This document shows positions 29,080 through 39,418 of a DNA stretch of 64,000 nucleotides, in pieces; the stretch's first letter is position 1, and each line of letters starts with the position of its first letter. The translations under genes and the position numbers were made by a program. Below the pieces are notes generated by a model, which saw only the letters and a list, made by a program, of their open reading frames with translations, was not told where the DNA came from and searched no databases. Origin of the DNA: Shewanella sp. SNU WT4 (GTDB lineage: Bacteria > Pseudomonadota > Gammaproteobacteria > Enterobacterales > Shewanellaceae); NCBI RefSeq assembly GCF_006494715.1, contig NZ_CP041151.1, forward strand, positions 2,914,001 to 2,978,000, written 5' to 3'.

Positions 29080-30237
29080 TTATTGACTGACTCCTGCAAA
29101 ACCTAAACGAGTTAACCAATTTAACTTACAATCCCCTGTCGAGGCTAGCGCCAAAGCACTAAATTCACGCCTATGACGATGATTTTTTCTCATTTGATCA
29201 AATCCATTGATATGTTGGACCTGTTGTCTAAACATTCGGTCATCATCCCTAACATCATAAACCAAGCGCGCCAGCGCTAACATTTGGCGCTGATGCGCTA
29301 AGCTCGCGCCATTAAGATGAGTATCATCTTCTAGCATCAACTGTGAAAAGCTTAAGGGCAGCAGTAAATCCTTAAGTGTGTGTGCCACAGGCTGCCTTAA
29401 CCATTGACAACAGGCTTGATACAAGTGATAGGTGCCACGCGCTTTTCCCTCAAGGCTGTAACCGGCAATATGCGGCGTCGCTATGCTGACCCAAGGAATG
29501 AGCGCCGCCAAAGGTTCAGGCTCATTTTCCCACACATCTAACACTAACGATAAATCGCCTCCTTGCTCCATATGCTGTAATAAGGCGTGATTATCTATCA
29601 CGGCGCCGCGGCAACAGTTCAATAACCAAGTGCCAGCCTTAAGCTTTGATAATCGGTCTTTATCAAATAGGTAATGAGTAGGATATGGGCCCGTGGTGGT
29701 TAAGGGCACGTGCAAGCTAATAATATCGCTGACCGCTAATGCCTCATCCAAGCTCACATAAGCGCGGCTATTATCAGTCGGTGCTAGCAAAGGATCGCAC
29801 AATACATAGTTAACACCATAGGCCTCAAGACATACAGCCAAGGCCGAACCGGTATTACCTGCACCAATAATTGCGACGGTTTTATCTGTCAGCAAGCAGC
29901 CATGTTGCTGGGCTAATTCGAGCATGCTGATAAAAGCATATTCACCCACAGCGGTGGCATTGCACCCTGGAGCATTGGTAAATGTGATGCCGCAAGTGTC
30001 TAAATACGCTGCATCGACATGCTCAGTACCTATGGTGGCACTGCCGATAAATTTAAGCTTAGGCGCCGCACTTAACAGCTGAGCATTGACTTCAGTGACA
30101 GAGCGCACCAATAACATATCGGCATCTATTAATTGCTCCGGCTGCAATTGCCGACCATTCACCAGTGTTACTTCACCTATGCCGGCAAAGAGTTCGTTAA
30201 CGAACGGCATATTTTCATCGGCGATTATTTTCATCAT
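29080..30237 (-). CDS. pdxB: Erythronate-4-phosphate dehydrogenase PdxB
   Basis: This 385-residue D-2-hydroxyacid dehydrogenase makes a precursor of pyridoxal phosphate. MKIIADENMPFVNELFAGIG is the family start (second of two ATGs), the dinucleotide loop is VAIIGAGNTGSALA, and the catalytic Arg/Glu/His lie in LVRSVTEVN, NCCRGAVIDN, WENEPEP and TPHIAGYS. The C-terminal PdxB dimerisation domain is present. Length matches E. coli (378). Confidence 0.95.
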   Translation of the reverse strand: MMKIIADENMPFVNELFAGIGEVTLVNGRQLQPEQLIDADMLLVRSVTEVNAQLLSAAPKLKFIGSATIGTEHVDAAYLDTCGITFTNAPGCNATAVGEYAFISMLELAQQHGCLLTDKTVAIIGAGNTGSALAVCLEAYGVNYVLCDPLLAPTDNSRAYVSLDEALAVSDIISLHVPLTTTGPYPTHYLFDKDRLSKLKAGTWLLNCCRGAVIDNHALLQHMEQGGDLSLVLDVWENEPEPLAALIPWVSIATPHIAGYSLEGKARGTYHLYQACCQWLRQPVAHTLKDLLLPLSFSQLMLEDDTHLNGASLAHQRQMLALARLVYDVRDDDRMFRQQVQHINGFDQMRKNHRHRREFSALALASTGDCKLNWLTRLGFAGVSQ

Positions 30238-30284
30238 GTATCCCTACTTCTGTGTATTACGCCATTGTAGCCCGAGCACCAATG

Positions 30285-30312
30285 AAAAAGGGAAGCCTAA
30301 GCTTCCCTTTTT
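30285..30312 (-). terminator. Terminator of fabB
   Basis: AAAAAGGGAAGC pairs with GCTTCCCTTTTT around CTAA, leaving a U tract on the minus strand. It lies 22 bp after the fabB stop codon and separates fabB from pdxB. Confidence 0.88.
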
Positions 30313-30334
30313 TAGTCAATCCGCTAAATACTGA

Positions 30335-31546
30335 TTACTTATATCTGCGCATTACTAAGCTTGCGTTAGTGCCGCCGAAACCAAAACTGTTACTCATGAC
30401 GGTATTCATCATTTTCTCAGTGTATTCAGTCACAATCGGCAAACCTACGGCTTCTGGATCTAAGGTCTCAATGTTGGCGCTCTTAGCAATAAAATTGTTT
30501 TCGAGCATCAACAAGCTATAGATAGCTTCGTGAACACCAGCAGCACCTAAGGCGTGCCCTGTGAGCGACTTGGTCGATGCAATCGCTGGCATCTTAGCGC
30601 CAAACACTTCTTTTAACGCTTCAAGTTCACGCATATCACCAACCGGAGTCGAAGTGCCGTGGGTATTGATATAATCCACGTCAGTATCAACATCGGCTAA
30701 TGCCATTTGCATACAGCGCACAGCACCTTCACCTGATGGTGCAACCATGTCATAACCATCAGAGGTAGCGCCATAACCGATAATTTCGGCATAAATCTTA
30801 GCGCCACGCGCTAACGCGTGCTCTAACTCTTCAACCACAACTATGCCGCCGCCGCCAGAAATCACAAAACCATCGCGGTTGGCGTCATAGGTGCGAGAAG
30901 CACGCTCTGGAGTATCGTTATACTTAGTTGATAAGGCGCCCATAGCATCAAAGCCCATGGTTAACGTCCAATCAACTTCTTCAGCGCCGCCAGCAAACAC
31001 TATGTCTTGCTTACCCAATTGGATAAGTTCAGCGGCATGACCAATACAATGAGCACTGGTAGCGCAGGCCGAACTAATCGAGTAATTCACGCCTTTAATC
31101 TTAAATGGGGTCGCCAAACATGCACTGGCAGTGCTCGACATAATACGCGGTACAATATAAGGACCGACGCGCTTAACACCTTTTTCTCTCAAGATATCTG
31201 CCGCTGCTACTTGGTTTTGTGATGAAGCGCCGCCGCTTCCTGCCACTAAACCTACACGCGGATGAGAATACTGATGTTCTTCTAAGCCAGCATCACTGAT
31301 GGCTTCTTTCATAGCAATATACGCGTACGCCGCAGCATCGCCCATAAAACGTAAGGCTTTACGGTCAATGTGCTCGCTCGTATCTAACTTAATATCACCC
31401 CACACTAAACTGCGGAGTTTCATTTCTTCAAATTGTGCAGAGCGAGTAATGCCACTTTTTCCAGCTTTAAGGGACTGCAATACCTCAACGAGGTTATTGC
31501 CGATGCTAGAAACTACACCCATACCTGTGATAACGACTCTTTTCAT
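30335..31546 (-). CDS. fabB: 3-oxoacyl-[acyl-carrier-protein] synthase I FabB
   Basis: A 403-residue condensing enzyme of fatty acid elongation, needed for unsaturated fatty acids. The active-site cysteine is in [20 protein letters not shown], and the two histidines in [12 protein letters not shown] and [16 protein letters not shown]; the C-terminal [13 protein letters not shown] is also present. Length matches E. coli (406). An imperfect palindrome 63 bp upstream could be an operator. Confidence 0.97.
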   Translation of the reverse strand: MKRVVITGMGVVSSIGNNLVEVLQSLKAGKSGITRSAQFEEMKLRSLVWGDIKLDTSEHIDRKALRFMGDAAAYAYIAMKEAISDAGLEEHQYSHPRVGLVAGSGGASSQNQVAAADILREKGVKRVGPYIVPRIMSSTASACLATPFKIKGVNYSISSACATSAHCIGHAAELIQLGKQDIVFAGGAEEVDWTLTMGFDAMGALSTKYNDTPERASRTYDANRDGFVISGGGGIVVVEELEHALARGAKIYAEIIGYGATSDGYDMVAPSGEGAVRCMQMALADVDTDVDYINTHGTSTPVGDMRELEALKEVFGAKMPAIASTKSLTGHALGAAGVHEAIYSLLMLENNFIAKSANIETLDPEAVGLPIVTEYTEKMMNTVMSNSFGFGGTNASLVMRRYK

Positions 31547-31608
31547 TGCTAACTATCCATTCCGTAATGTCAGGACCAAATTCTGCTGAGCCAATGGTAT
31601 CGCTTTTA

Positions 31609-31624
31609 GATCACTTAAGTGGTC
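31609..31624. promoter_or_regulatory. Imperfect 16-bp palindrome upstream of fabB
   Basis: GATCACTTAAGTGGTC is a palindrome with one mismatch in eight pairs, lying between the divergent fabB and mnmC starts. The symmetry and position suggest a binding site for a fatty-acid regulator, but the sequence matches neither the FabR nor the FadR consensus that I know, so no regulator is named. Confidence 0.35.
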
Positions 31625-31681
31625 AGCTTTCCATAAATACAGGTAAAATGATGCCAATATAGACTAATTGAGTACCGGAAA

Positions 31682-33655
31682 TTGCCCCATTTGGACCGCT
31701 CCCCGTCATCGGCATCAACAGCCAATACCAACATAACACAGCAAACCAATAGTGTAACAGTGAATGCTTGGCTGGGGTTACCCATAACACCTGAACTATG
31801 GTTAACCCAATTAGAGCGCGCTCAAAGTCAGTGTAACGCCGCACCATTACCCCCTGCGTCCATGGCCACAGCTTCATCGCAAGCTTGCCATTTATTGTTA
31901 GTGTTAGGCCCTGCCGATATCAAACAATTGGCATTAGGCCATTGGCAACAGATGGATGGTCCCTATCACGCGTTAGCTGATTACTTATTGCAGCAATTAA
32001 CCGCCAACACCTTAGAGGCCGCGCAAAGCCAACGTTTTGAATGGCAACAAGGGAAAGTGCGCCTTGATGTGCATTATTTGCCAGCGCCTGAGTTATTGCG
32101 CCAAATAATGACGCCAACGCAGCAGCGCGTGAGCCGCTGGTTTTGGCAGCAAACGGATACCAACTGGTTACAAGCCTGCCATTTATGGCAATTAGCGCGT
32201 TTAAGTGAGGATGATGCGGTAATTTGTTATCAAGATAATTTACTCACAGCCCCACTCACCCAAGCCAATTTACCGCAGTTTAGGCTAGAGCTTGTGAGCG
32301 CTACTGACGCACAAATGATGACAAGTGAAGCGCCAGATGCGTTTAGCCTTGAGCAGCGCCAAGTATTGCGCCGTCAACATCAAGCGCAGCTTGGCCATGT
32401 GCCCATAAATCCAGGATCTGGCCGTATTGCAATTATTGGTGGCGGGCTTGCCAGCGCACAATTAGCCTACAGCCTAGCCTCGCGTCAGCGGGCATTTAGT
32501 CTATTTTGCGAAGATGAACAATTAGCTATGGCAGCTTCTGGCAATCGCCAAGGCGCCCTTTATCCGCTATTAACTCCAGAGCACGACTTACTTAGCCGTT
32601 TTTATCAGCATGGATTTCTACTCAGTCGTCAGCGCTTAGCGCAAATACATGGCTCATATCCTGTCAGTCATGAGTTTTGCGGGGTGTTACAAACGCCCCA
32701 TGACGCGCGCTCTGCCGAACGCTTACAAGCATTGGCCGAAGCCAACTTCCCCGCGCAGTTAGTGTCAGCATGCTCAGCTGCTCAGGCCAATGCCTTAGCT
32801 AATATCGCGATAGATAATAACGGCCTATGGTATCCAAACGGTGGTTGGATAGCGCCAGCAGAGCTAACTGCGGCCTGCATGCAGGCTGCTGGTGATTTTG
32901 CCACTGTGCATTTAGGCCATAGCGTAACTGACATTCAGCATCGCCAAGATGGCTGGTATCTAAATGTGGGAAATCAGCAGCACGGTCCGTTTGAGCAACT
33001 GATCTTGGCCAATGGCACAGGCATTAATCAGTTTGCCGATACTAAAGCGCAAGCCTTAAGTCCTTTTCGAGGCCAAGTGAGCCATGTGCCATCCACGGCA
33101 ACATTAACAGCACTGAATACTGTGCTATGCGCTAAAGGCTACTTCACCCCATGCCATAACAAGCATCATTGTTTAGGCGCCAGTTATATCAAAAATCCAA
33201 GAACACTGGATTACAGCGACAGTGAACAAGTGGCTAACTTAGGGCAACTACAAACCAGTTATCCAAACCAAACCTGGGTTGATGATGTCGATATTAGCGA
33301 GCAAGATGCCCGCGTCGGTGTGCGTATGGTTAGTCGCGATCACTTTCCCGTAGTAGGTTTAGCGACCGATGTGGAAGCGCTCAAGCGTTTAGAGAGTGAT
33401 CAGCATTTTAGCCAAGGCGATAAACAAGCTATGGCTGATTTTTGGCAGCAACAAAACGCGCCAACCATTAGCGGCTTATATTTACTCGGTGGGCTTGGTA
33501 GTCGCGGTTTATGTAACGGTGCACTGGCCGCAGAAATGCTCGCCAGTCAGTTGTGTGGCGAGTTTCTTCCTTGCCAGCAAGCCATGGTTGAAATGTTAAT
33601 GCCAAATCGCTTATGGCTAAGAAAGCTTATTCGTGGCAAGCAAATAAAATGGTAA
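31682..33655 (+). CDS. mnmC: MnmC-type protein: intact FAD oxidase half, degenerate methyltransferase half
   Basis: The C-terminal two thirds are a standard MnmC oxidase, which removes the carboxymethyl group of cmnm5s2U34 in tRNA: IAIIGGGLASAQLAYSLASR near residue 250, ASGNRQGALYPLLTPEHD, GGWIAPAELT, LLGGLGSRGLCNGAL and NRLWLRKLIRGK at the end. The N-terminal 230 residues align only faintly with the MnmC methyltransferase. They lack the FDDVYFS and ETRYVFL motifs, the SAM loop GFGTGLNF and the DGFAP motif. A TGA at 31,649 blocks upstream extension and the likely start is TTG, so the N-terminal truncation is real in this sequence. Confidence 0.85.
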   Translation: MPHLDRSPSSASTANTNITQQTNSVTVNAWLGLPITPELWLTQLERAQSQCNAAPLPPASMATASSQACHLLLVLGPADIKQLALGHWQQMDGPYHALADYLLQQLTANTLEAAQSQRFEWQQGKVRLDVHYLPAPELLRQIMTPTQQRVSRWFWQQTDTNWLQACHLWQLARLSEDDAVICYQDNLLTAPLTQANLPQFRLELVSATDAQMMTSEAPDAFSLEQRQVLRRQHQAQLGHVPINPGSGRIAIIGGGLASAQLAYSLASRQRAFSLFCEDEQLAMAASGNRQGALYPLLTPEHDLLSRFYQHGFLLSRQRLAQIHGSYPVSHEFCGVLQTPHDARSAERLQALAEANFPAQLVSACSAAQANALANIAIDNNGLWYPNGGWIAPAELTAACMQAAGDFATVHLGHSVTDIQHRQDGWYLNVGNQQHGPFEQLILANGTGINQFADTKAQALSPFRGQVSHVPSTATLTALNTVLCAKGYFTPCHNKHHCLGASYIKNPRTLDYSDSEQVANLGQLQTSYPNQTWVDDVDISEQDARVGVRMVSRDHFPVVGLATDVEALKRLESDQHFSQGDKQAMADFWQQQNAPTISGLYLLGGLGSRGLCNGALAAEMLASQLCGEFLPCQQAMVEMLMPNRLWLRKLIRGKQIKW

Positions 33656-33668
33656 CACCTTAACGAAA

Positions 33669-33738
33669 ACAACCGCCCTATTTCTGAGGGTTTTGGGCTT
33701 ATATAGCCTTAAACACCTTGAAACTTGAGGGCGGTTGT
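33669..33738. other. Long hairpin between mnmC and yfcL
   Basis: ACAACCGCCCT (33669-33679) is perfectly complementary to AGGGCGGTTGT (33728-33738), with about 48 bases between that hold a smaller GGCT/AGCC stem. It lies between convergent mnmC and yfcL. No T run follows on either side, so it is either a bidirectional rho-assisted terminator or a small structured element. Confidence 0.45.
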
Positions 33739-33784
33739 TATCATGTAAAGCGAGCTAGCTGCGGGAGCTCGCCAAACTATCGGC

Positions 33785-34057
33785 TTAGCAAACCATTAAT
33801 TGCGCAGACAGTTCAGTCCATGCGTGTTGCACTAACTGGTAATCATTATCTTCCAATTCGCGACTGGCTAATTTTAAGCTGTCTTGCATTTTAAGCTGCA
33901 AATGACTGAAGTCCGCAACGCCTGCTTGCTCTAATTGCGCTAAAGCAACTGTGACATGACCTTGCAGATAACCGCTTGCAAATAAGGCATCATCATCGCC
34001 TTGAGCAACAATGGTTTCTACCCAATGATTCAAGATGTTATCGTATTTTTCCAACAT
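33785..34057 (-). CDS. yfcL: YfcL family protein
   Basis: A 90-residue all-helical protein. LEKYDNILNHWVETIVAQGD followed by DDALFASGYLQGHVTVALAQ matches the E. coli YfcL pattern of the same length and the same location after mnmC. Function is unknown. It is co-directional with the NAD-kinase-like gene 13 bp upstream, so the two may be co-transcribed. Confidence 0.85.
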   Translation of the reverse strand: MLEKYDNILNHWVETIVAQGDDDALFASGYLQGHVTVALAQLEQAGVADFSHLQLKMQDSLKLASRELEDNDYQLVQHAWTELSAQLMVC

Positions 34058-34070
34058 GGTACTTCTCCGC

Positions 34071-35192
34071 TCATTCTGGATTAGCCACTGGGTACATCAC
34101 GTAATCGCGATAACCTGTGGTCACTTTATAAAAACCAGCAAGGGCTTGGTCTAATTCTGGGTCGCCACTATCCACGATTAATGGCCGTCCTTCAAGTGCT
34201 TTTAACTTAGTTTTGGTCGCCACTATGATGATATTCTCTCGCCCTACACGGCGAATTAGCGTTGGCGATAACTGCTGATTGCCGCGGCCTAAAATATGGC
34301 CCTGGCCACCAATTAAGGTAATCACTAACTTTAAGGGCTTATCATCACTAAGCGCTAATAGTTCAGCCGCGGTTGTATCCGTCATTACCAGCGTTTTATT
34401 CGCAATCACATCCACACCGAGCAAGGTATTATCAAGCCCAAGCTCTTCCATGATAAAGGCCACAGTGCTGCCCGACCCCATGATGAAATACTCATCCTCC
34501 ATGGACTCAATCACATCGGCAGCGATATCCGCTAATACCAGTTCATCGCATTCCTTACCGCCCATCTTAACCGCTTGCACGTATCTGGGTTCGGCCGGTA
34601 CTCGCATTGAGCCAAAACGCTGCGCGCGCACTTGGCCGGCGCGAAACGCTTGCTCATCAATATCCATGACATCAGCGTCCAGCAAGTTCACTAATTGACC
34701 TTGCAATAACATGGCAACGACTGTGCCTGCGGCCTTTGGAGTAATACCGTATACTCCAGAGTGAATTTTCACCCCAGCAGGCACACCTAAAACCACTTGC
34801 TGTGGACTGATGCTTGCCAGTACATCACGGGCGGTGCCATCCCCGCCCGCAAACAAGATGAGATCTGGCGAAAATTCTGCCATTGCCGCAATTAAACTAT
34901 GGCTATCGTCTGCGCTGTAAGCTGGCTTAGCTTGGTAAATCACTTGATAGCTAAAGCCCATGTGTTCACATAACTCGGCGCCTAGTTCGCCACTACCAGT
35001 AATAATATGAATATCATCTTGATAGGGCAGTAACTGAGTTAACGCCTGCGTCATTCGCGCATTCGCCATAGGTTTGGCGCCAAGAGCGAGCGCTTGCGCA
35101 GCCACATTGTCACTGCCTTTTAAGGCCACGCTACCACCTAAGCCTGCTAACGGATTAATTAATAGGCCTAACATAAACTGTCGCTTCATCAT
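34071..35192 (-). CDS. ATP-NAD kinase family protein
   Basis: A 373-residue protein with the NAD-kinase/diacylglycerol-kinase nucleotide site LILFAGGDGTARDVL near residue 118 and the opening GLLINPLAGLGGSVALKGSD typical of the ATP-NAD/AcoX subgroup. Other landmarks are LGVPAGVKIHSGVYGITP and GQGHILGRGNQQLSP. Members of this subgroup are distinct from the essential NAD kinase NadK; their substrate is not settled. It lies in the yfcL-aroC interval together with an MFS gene. Confidence 0.82.
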   Translation of the reverse strand: MMKRQFMLGLLINPLAGLGGSVALKGSDNVAAQALALGAKPMANARMTQALTQLLPYQDDIHIITGSGELGAELCEHMGFSYQVIYQAKPAYSADDSHSLIAAMAEFSPDLILFAGGDGTARDVLASISPQQVVLGVPAGVKIHSGVYGITPKAAGTVVAMLLQGQLVNLLDADVMDIDEQAFRAGQVRAQRFGSMRVPAEPRYVQAVKMGGKECDELVLADIAADVIESMEDEYFIMGSGSTVAFIMEELGLDNTLLGVDVIANKTLVMTDTTAAELLALSDDKPLKLVITLIGGQGHILGRGNQQLSPTLIRRVGRENIIIVATKTKLKALEGRPLIVDSGDPELDQALAGFYKVTTGYRDYVMYPVANPE

Positions 35193-35276
35193 TCATCCAC
35201 TGACTGATTGCTTAATTGATTGCTTGGCTGCTTGAACCACTGCATCTCTATTTAATTAACACCTAAACTCACTGAC

Positions 35277-36455
35277 TTATGCCGCCACTGCGTCTGATGC
35301 TTTAAGGGCTGAGCCCGGCTTATGAATAACATATAACGCCAATAGTGAAGCCGCGGCGCACATAGCCGCAAATACCCAAGTCCAAACCGCGCCGCTACCA
35401 TCGCCCCAGATAAAGCCGCAAATCCAAATTCCCATGGAGCCGCCTAAGCCAAAACCTAAGCTGGCATATAAAGCCTGCCCCTGACTTTGATGCGATTTAT
35501 CAAAGGCTTGATATACAAACTGAATAGATGCCGCATGCACTAAGCCGAAAGTGAAAGAGTGTAATAATTGACTCACGGTCAGCCATAACACTGACTCTAC
35601 CGCCACGGCTAATAACAGCCAACGGATAACCGTCATCGCCGTGCTCACTTTGAGTAAGGTGATCACACTAAAACGTGCCAATAACTTAGGCGCGAACATA
35701 AACATGACAATTTCAGACACGACACCTAATGCTACAAAGATACCGGCGATGGATTCGGTGTAACCCGCCTGCTTAAGATAGAGCACAAAAAAGCCATAAA
35801 ATGGGCCGGCGCTCATTTGCAGCAGCATAGCCGCAATTAAAAACCAGATGATGGAGCGATTAAATGCCAACGCCTTGGTTTCACCGCGATTAACCGTTTT
35901 GGTTTCATTGGGCAATGGCAAGGAGCACAGCAACATGCCAAGAAATAACCCCATGCCGATATAAGGCAACACCTGCGGGCCAAAGGCTTCAATGGCAAAA
36001 CCGCCAGCAACCACTAAGCAGATATAACCAATACTGCCAAAGCTGCGAATAGCGCCGTAACGATACGCTTTATCGCCTAAGGTTTCTAAAGTGATAACCT
36101 CTAGCTGAGCTAAAATGGCATTCCAAAAGAAGGTATAGACGGCCAAGCTAATGGCCATATAGGTAAATGAACCGTCATAAAAAAAGCTGGTGTAACTAAA
36201 GGCCGCCACTAGTGCGCCCATCTTAATTAACTGCGCTCTCATACCCGTTTTATCAGCGACTCGCGCCCACACATTCGGGGCGATAATCCGAGTGCCCATC
36301 ACAATGGCGAGCAGAAAACCAATTTGCTGCGGATTAAACCCTCTGTCGTCAAAAAATACGCCAAGGTATGGCACCATAATGCCAAGAATGGCAAAAAAGA
36401 AAAAATAGCAGGCGGACAACCAAGCTAATGACGCCTGCGGTCGAACTTTCATCAT
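35277..36455 (-). CDS. MFS transporter, HcaT/3-phenylpropionate-permease type
   Basis: A 392-residue protein with about twelve membrane helices. The start ([20 protein letters not shown]) and the conserved [19 protein letters not shown] loop match the MFS_1-like family that includes E. coli HcaT. The substrate cannot be told from sequence. Its start overlaps the aroC stop codon (ATGA-type), so it is translated with aroC; there is no aromatic-acid catabolic gene nearby to explain a phenylpropionate role. Confidence 0.8.
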   Translation of the reverse strand: MMKVRPQASLAWLSACYFFFFAILGIMVPYLGVFFDDRGFNPQQIGFLLAIVMGTRIIAPNVWARVADKTGMRAQLIKMGALVAAFSYTSFFYDGSFTYMAISLAVYTFFWNAILAQLEVITLETLGDKAYRYGAIRSFGSIGYICLVVAGGFAIEAFGPQVLPYIGMGLFLGMLLCSLPLPNETKTVNRGETKALAFNRSIIWFLIAAMLLQMSAGPFYGFFVLYLKQAGYTESIAGIFVALGVVSEIVMFMFAPKLLARFSVITLLKVSTAMTVIRWLLLAVAVESVLWLTVSQLLHSFTFGLVHAASIQFVYQAFDKSHQSQGQALYASLGFGLGGSMGIWICGFIWGDGSGAVWTWVFAAMCAAASLLALYVIHKPGSALKASDAVAA

Positions 36456-37549
36456 TCACACATTCCTAGCACGGGAGTGGTAGATATCACTTGCTGATTT
36501 TGCGCCCGGTGCCGTAATAAATGATCCATTAAGACTATCGCTAACATGGCCTCAGCAATCGGTACGCCGCGAATACCAACACAAGGGTCATGGCGACCCT
36601 TAGTCACTACCTTAGTAGCTTCACCATGCACATTGATGCTATCGCCTTCTACGCTAATGCTCGAAGTTGGCTTTAATGCTAAATGCACTACCACAGGTTG
36701 CCCTGAGGATATGCCGCCAAGAATGCCGCCAGCATGATTAGACTTAAAACCCTCTGGCGTCATTAAGTCGCGATGCTCTGAGCCTTTTTGCTCAACCACG
36801 GCAAAGCCATCGCCGATTTCGACCCCTTTAACAGCGTTAATCCCCATCATGGCATGGGCAATATCTGCATCAAGGCGATCAAACACAGGCTCACCTAAGC
36901 CGACCGGCACACGGGTCGCGACCACTGTGATTTTGGCGCCGATGGAATCCCCTGACTTTTTCAAATCGCGCATGTATTCATCTAAGGTATCAAGCTTAGC
37001 GACGTCCGGGAAAAAGAATGGGTTGTTTTCAATCTCGTGGCGGTCAATCTGCTCGGCGGCAATCGGGCCTAATTGTGACAAGAAACCATAAATCTCAATG
37101 CCATAAGCCTGTTTAAGGTATTTTTTGGCAATGGCGCCTGCGGCGACTCGCATCGCAGTTTCACGAGCAGAAGCCCGGCCGCCGCCGCGATAATCGCGCA
37201 AGCCGTATTTTTGTTGATAGGTATAATCAGCGTGGCCTGGGCGAAACAGCTCTTTAATGTTGGAATAATCTTGGCTGCGCTGATCAGTGTTTTCTATCAG
37301 TAAACCAATTGAAGTACCTGTGGTTTTACCTTCAAATACGCCAGAGAGAATTTTAACGGCATCATCTTCGCGCCGTGCTGTGGTGAATTTAGAGGTACCA
37401 GGGCGGCGCCTATCGAGGTCATGCTGCATATCCTCAACACTTAAGGCGAGTCCCGGTGGGCAACCATCGACGATACAACCAATTGAGGGGCCATGACTTT
37501 CACCAAAGCTAGTGACGACAAAATTCAATCCTATGCTATTTCCTGACAT
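36452..37549 (-). CDS. aroC: Chorismate synthase AroC
   Basis: This 365-residue FMN-dependent enzyme makes chorismate, the branch point for the trp operon in the same window. Landmarks are the N-terminal [19 protein letters not shown], the basic [12 protein letters not shown] loop, [33 protein letters not shown] and [18 protein letters not shown]. Length matches E. coli (361). Confidence 0.97.
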   Translation of the reverse strand: MSGNSIGLNFVVTSFGESHGPSIGCIVDGCPPGLALSVEDMQHDLDRRRPGTSKFTTARREDDAVKILSGVFEGKTTGTSIGLLIENTDQRSQDYSNIKELFRPGHADYTYQQKYGLRDYRGGGRASARETAMRVAAGAIAKKYLKQAYGIEIYGFLSQLGPIAAEQIDRHEIENNPFFFPDVAKLDTLDEYMRDLKKSGDSIGAKITVVATRVPVGLGEPVFDRLDADIAHAMMGINAVKGVEIGDGFAVVEQKGSEHRDLMTPEGFKSNHAGGILGGISSGQPVVVHLALKPTSSISVEGDSINVHGEATKVVTKGRHDPCVGIRGVPIAEAMLAIVLMDHLLRHRAQNQQVISTTPVLGMCE

Positions 37550-37592
37550 CTTAGCCTCTCTATTCCATGCTGATTATTCTAATTTTTGGTTG

Positions 37593-37621
37593 AAAAAAAC
37601 GACACCCAAGTGTCGTTTTTT
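37593..37621 (-). terminator. Terminator between prmB and aroC
   Basis: ACGACAC and GTGTCGT pair around CCAA, flanked by A and T tracts that extend the stem and give a U run in both directions. It lies 34 bp after the prmB stop codon and would separate prmB from aroC. Confidence 0.85.
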
Positions 37622-37654
37622 AGCGCAGAAAGCTTGATTCACACTGAGTGCAGA

Positions 37655-38599
37655 TTATGCCCTGTCTTTATAGATGGCGAACAGTGATTCATTTTCAACT
37701 AACTGCTCACGAGTTAATACGAACACACCATCACCACCGTGATTGAAGCTTACCCAAGTAAATGGGACTTCAGGGTATTGCTCAATCAAATGCACCATAG
37801 AGTTACCCACTTCAACCACTAACACACCGTCTTCAGTCAGGTAGTCAGCAGCATTGGCCAGAATACGCTTAGTTAAATCTAAGCCGTCATAGCCAGATGC
37901 TAAGCCTAATTCAGGCTCATGATGGAACTCAGCAGGCATATCCGATAAATCTTCTTCATCCACGTACGGCGGATTAGAGACGATTAAATCGTATTGTGGA
38001 CCCGTTGGGATAGCGGCGAATAGGTCAGATTGGATTGGGAACACGCGCTCCATTACCCCTAAACCTTCAATGTTGATTTGGGCAACATCTAACGCATCTT
38101 CACTGATATCCAGAGCATCGACTTCAGCATCTTCAAATTCGTACGCACAAGCAATCGCAATACAACCACTACCAGTACACAAGTCTAAGATACGGCTGAC
38201 TGGTTTATTGCTAATCCAAGGCTGAAAACCATTGGCAATCATTTCACCAATAGGTGAGCGTGGTACTAACACACGTTCATCAACAAAGAAATCAAGACCG
38301 GCAAAGCGGGCAACATTGGTCAGATATGGCACAGGCACACGCTCGCGTACGCGGCGTAAAATCAGTTCCACTATCTTGTGTTTTTCACTGCTAGTTAAAT
38401 TAGCATGGATAACTTGCTGGCCGACTTCATCAGGTAAATGCAGGGCATGGAAAACTAAAGATACAGCTTCATCCCAAGCGTTATCAGTACCATGACCGTA
38501 AAAAATACCTGAATCGTTAAAACGACTCACAGCCCAACGCAACATATCACCTATGGTTCTAAGCTCAGTAACGGCTTCATCCACAAAAATTTTATCCAA
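37655..38599 (-). CDS. prmB: Ribosomal protein uL3 N5-glutamine methyltransferase PrmB
   Basis: A SAM-dependent methyltransferase for a glutamine of uL3. [19 protein letters not shown] is the SAM loop and [14 protein letters not shown] holds the catalytic NPPY. E. coli PrmB starts [10 protein letters not shown]; here a TTG codon at 38,599 gives exactly this start and has a GGAG ribosome site six bases away, while the upstream ATG (38,614) would add five residues and lacks a site. I therefore choose TTG. Confidence 0.93.
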   Translation of the reverse strand: MDKIFVDEAVTELRTIGDMLRWAVSRFNDSGIFYGHGTDNAWDEAVSLVFHALHLPDEVGQQVIHANLTSSEKHKIVELILRRVRERVPVPYLTNVARFAGLDFFVDERVLVPRSPIGEMIANGFQPWISNKPVSRILDLCTGSGCIAIACAYEFEDAEVDALDISEDALDVAQINIEGLGVMERVFPIQSDLFAAIPTGPQYDLIVSNPPYVDEEDLSDMPAEFHHEPELGLASGYDGLDLTKRILANAADYLTEDGVLVVEVGNSMVHLIEQYPEVPFTWVSFNHGGDGVFVLTREQLVENESLFAIYKDRA

Positions 38600-38768
38600 A
38601 ACACACTCCAACATTAATTCTCTGGCGCTATTGTAACTGATGCAGTTAAAGAAGGCATAATTCTTAGTGCTAAATTGGCCAGCGCCTAAGATTTGGGCTT
38701 GGGGTTAACATTAGGTTACACTAGCCCTAGCAAGCCTATTTCTCATTTAACCAAGCACAAGTATTTCC

Positions 38769-39293
38769 ATGACGATTGAACACACAGACGTGACACTATT
38801 TGCTGAGTTAATGGCCGGCGTCAAACCCTTGAGCCAAGATAAGCGCCATTTTGGTACGCCAGTAAAAGCCAAAACGGTACTGGTGAACCATAAGATAACT
38901 CAGGATGCAGCAGGACTCTTTTCCGACAGTTACCAACCCTTGTTGCCAAGTGATGGACCTATGCGTTGGCGCGCGCCGCATACCGATAGCTTTGAATTAA
39001 AGCGCTTACGCCGCGGTGACTATGTCCCTGAATTATTGTTAGATATGCATGGGATGCGTCAAGCTGAGGCCAAACTGGAATTAATCGCTTTGATTGAGGC
39101 TTGTATTGCTGAGCACAGTCACGCTTGCTGCGTAATGCATGGCTATGGGGCGGGGATTTTAAAACAGCAAATTCCACTGTGGCTAGCGCAGCATCCTAAA
39201 GTGTTAGCATTTCACCAGGCGCCTAAGGCTTGGGGGGGCGACGCAGCCTTACTGGTATTAGTCGATATTGGTCATCCGTGTGAGTTTCTATAG
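38769..39293 (+). CDS. smrB: Smr-domain endonuclease SmrB
   Basis: A 174-residue protein with a C-terminal Smr domain: LLLDMHGMRQAEAKLELIAL, CVMHGYGAGILKQQIP and AFHQAPKAWGGDAALLVLV. SmrB cleaves mRNA at collided ribosomes in E. coli. The upstream half is variable, as usual for the family. It is divergent from prmB, as in E. coli. Confidence 0.92.
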   Translation: MTIEHTDVTLFAELMAGVKPLSQDKRHFGTPVKAKTVLVNHKITQDAAGLFSDSYQPLLPSDGPMRWRAPHTDSFELKRLRRGDYVPELLLDMHGMRQAEAKLELIALIEACIAEHSHACCVMHGYGAGILKQQIPLWLAQHPKVLAFHQAPKAWGGDAALLVLVDIGHPCEFL

Positions 39294-39418
39294 CGACTAG
39301 ACTAGCGCTTAGCCCTAGACGCCATCATAACGCATGGCATCTTGGTGGTGTGGTATTCATAGATAGCTAAAAAACCCATGAGTAAACATAAGCAAGCTTA
39401 AGTTAAGGAAAAGCAAAC

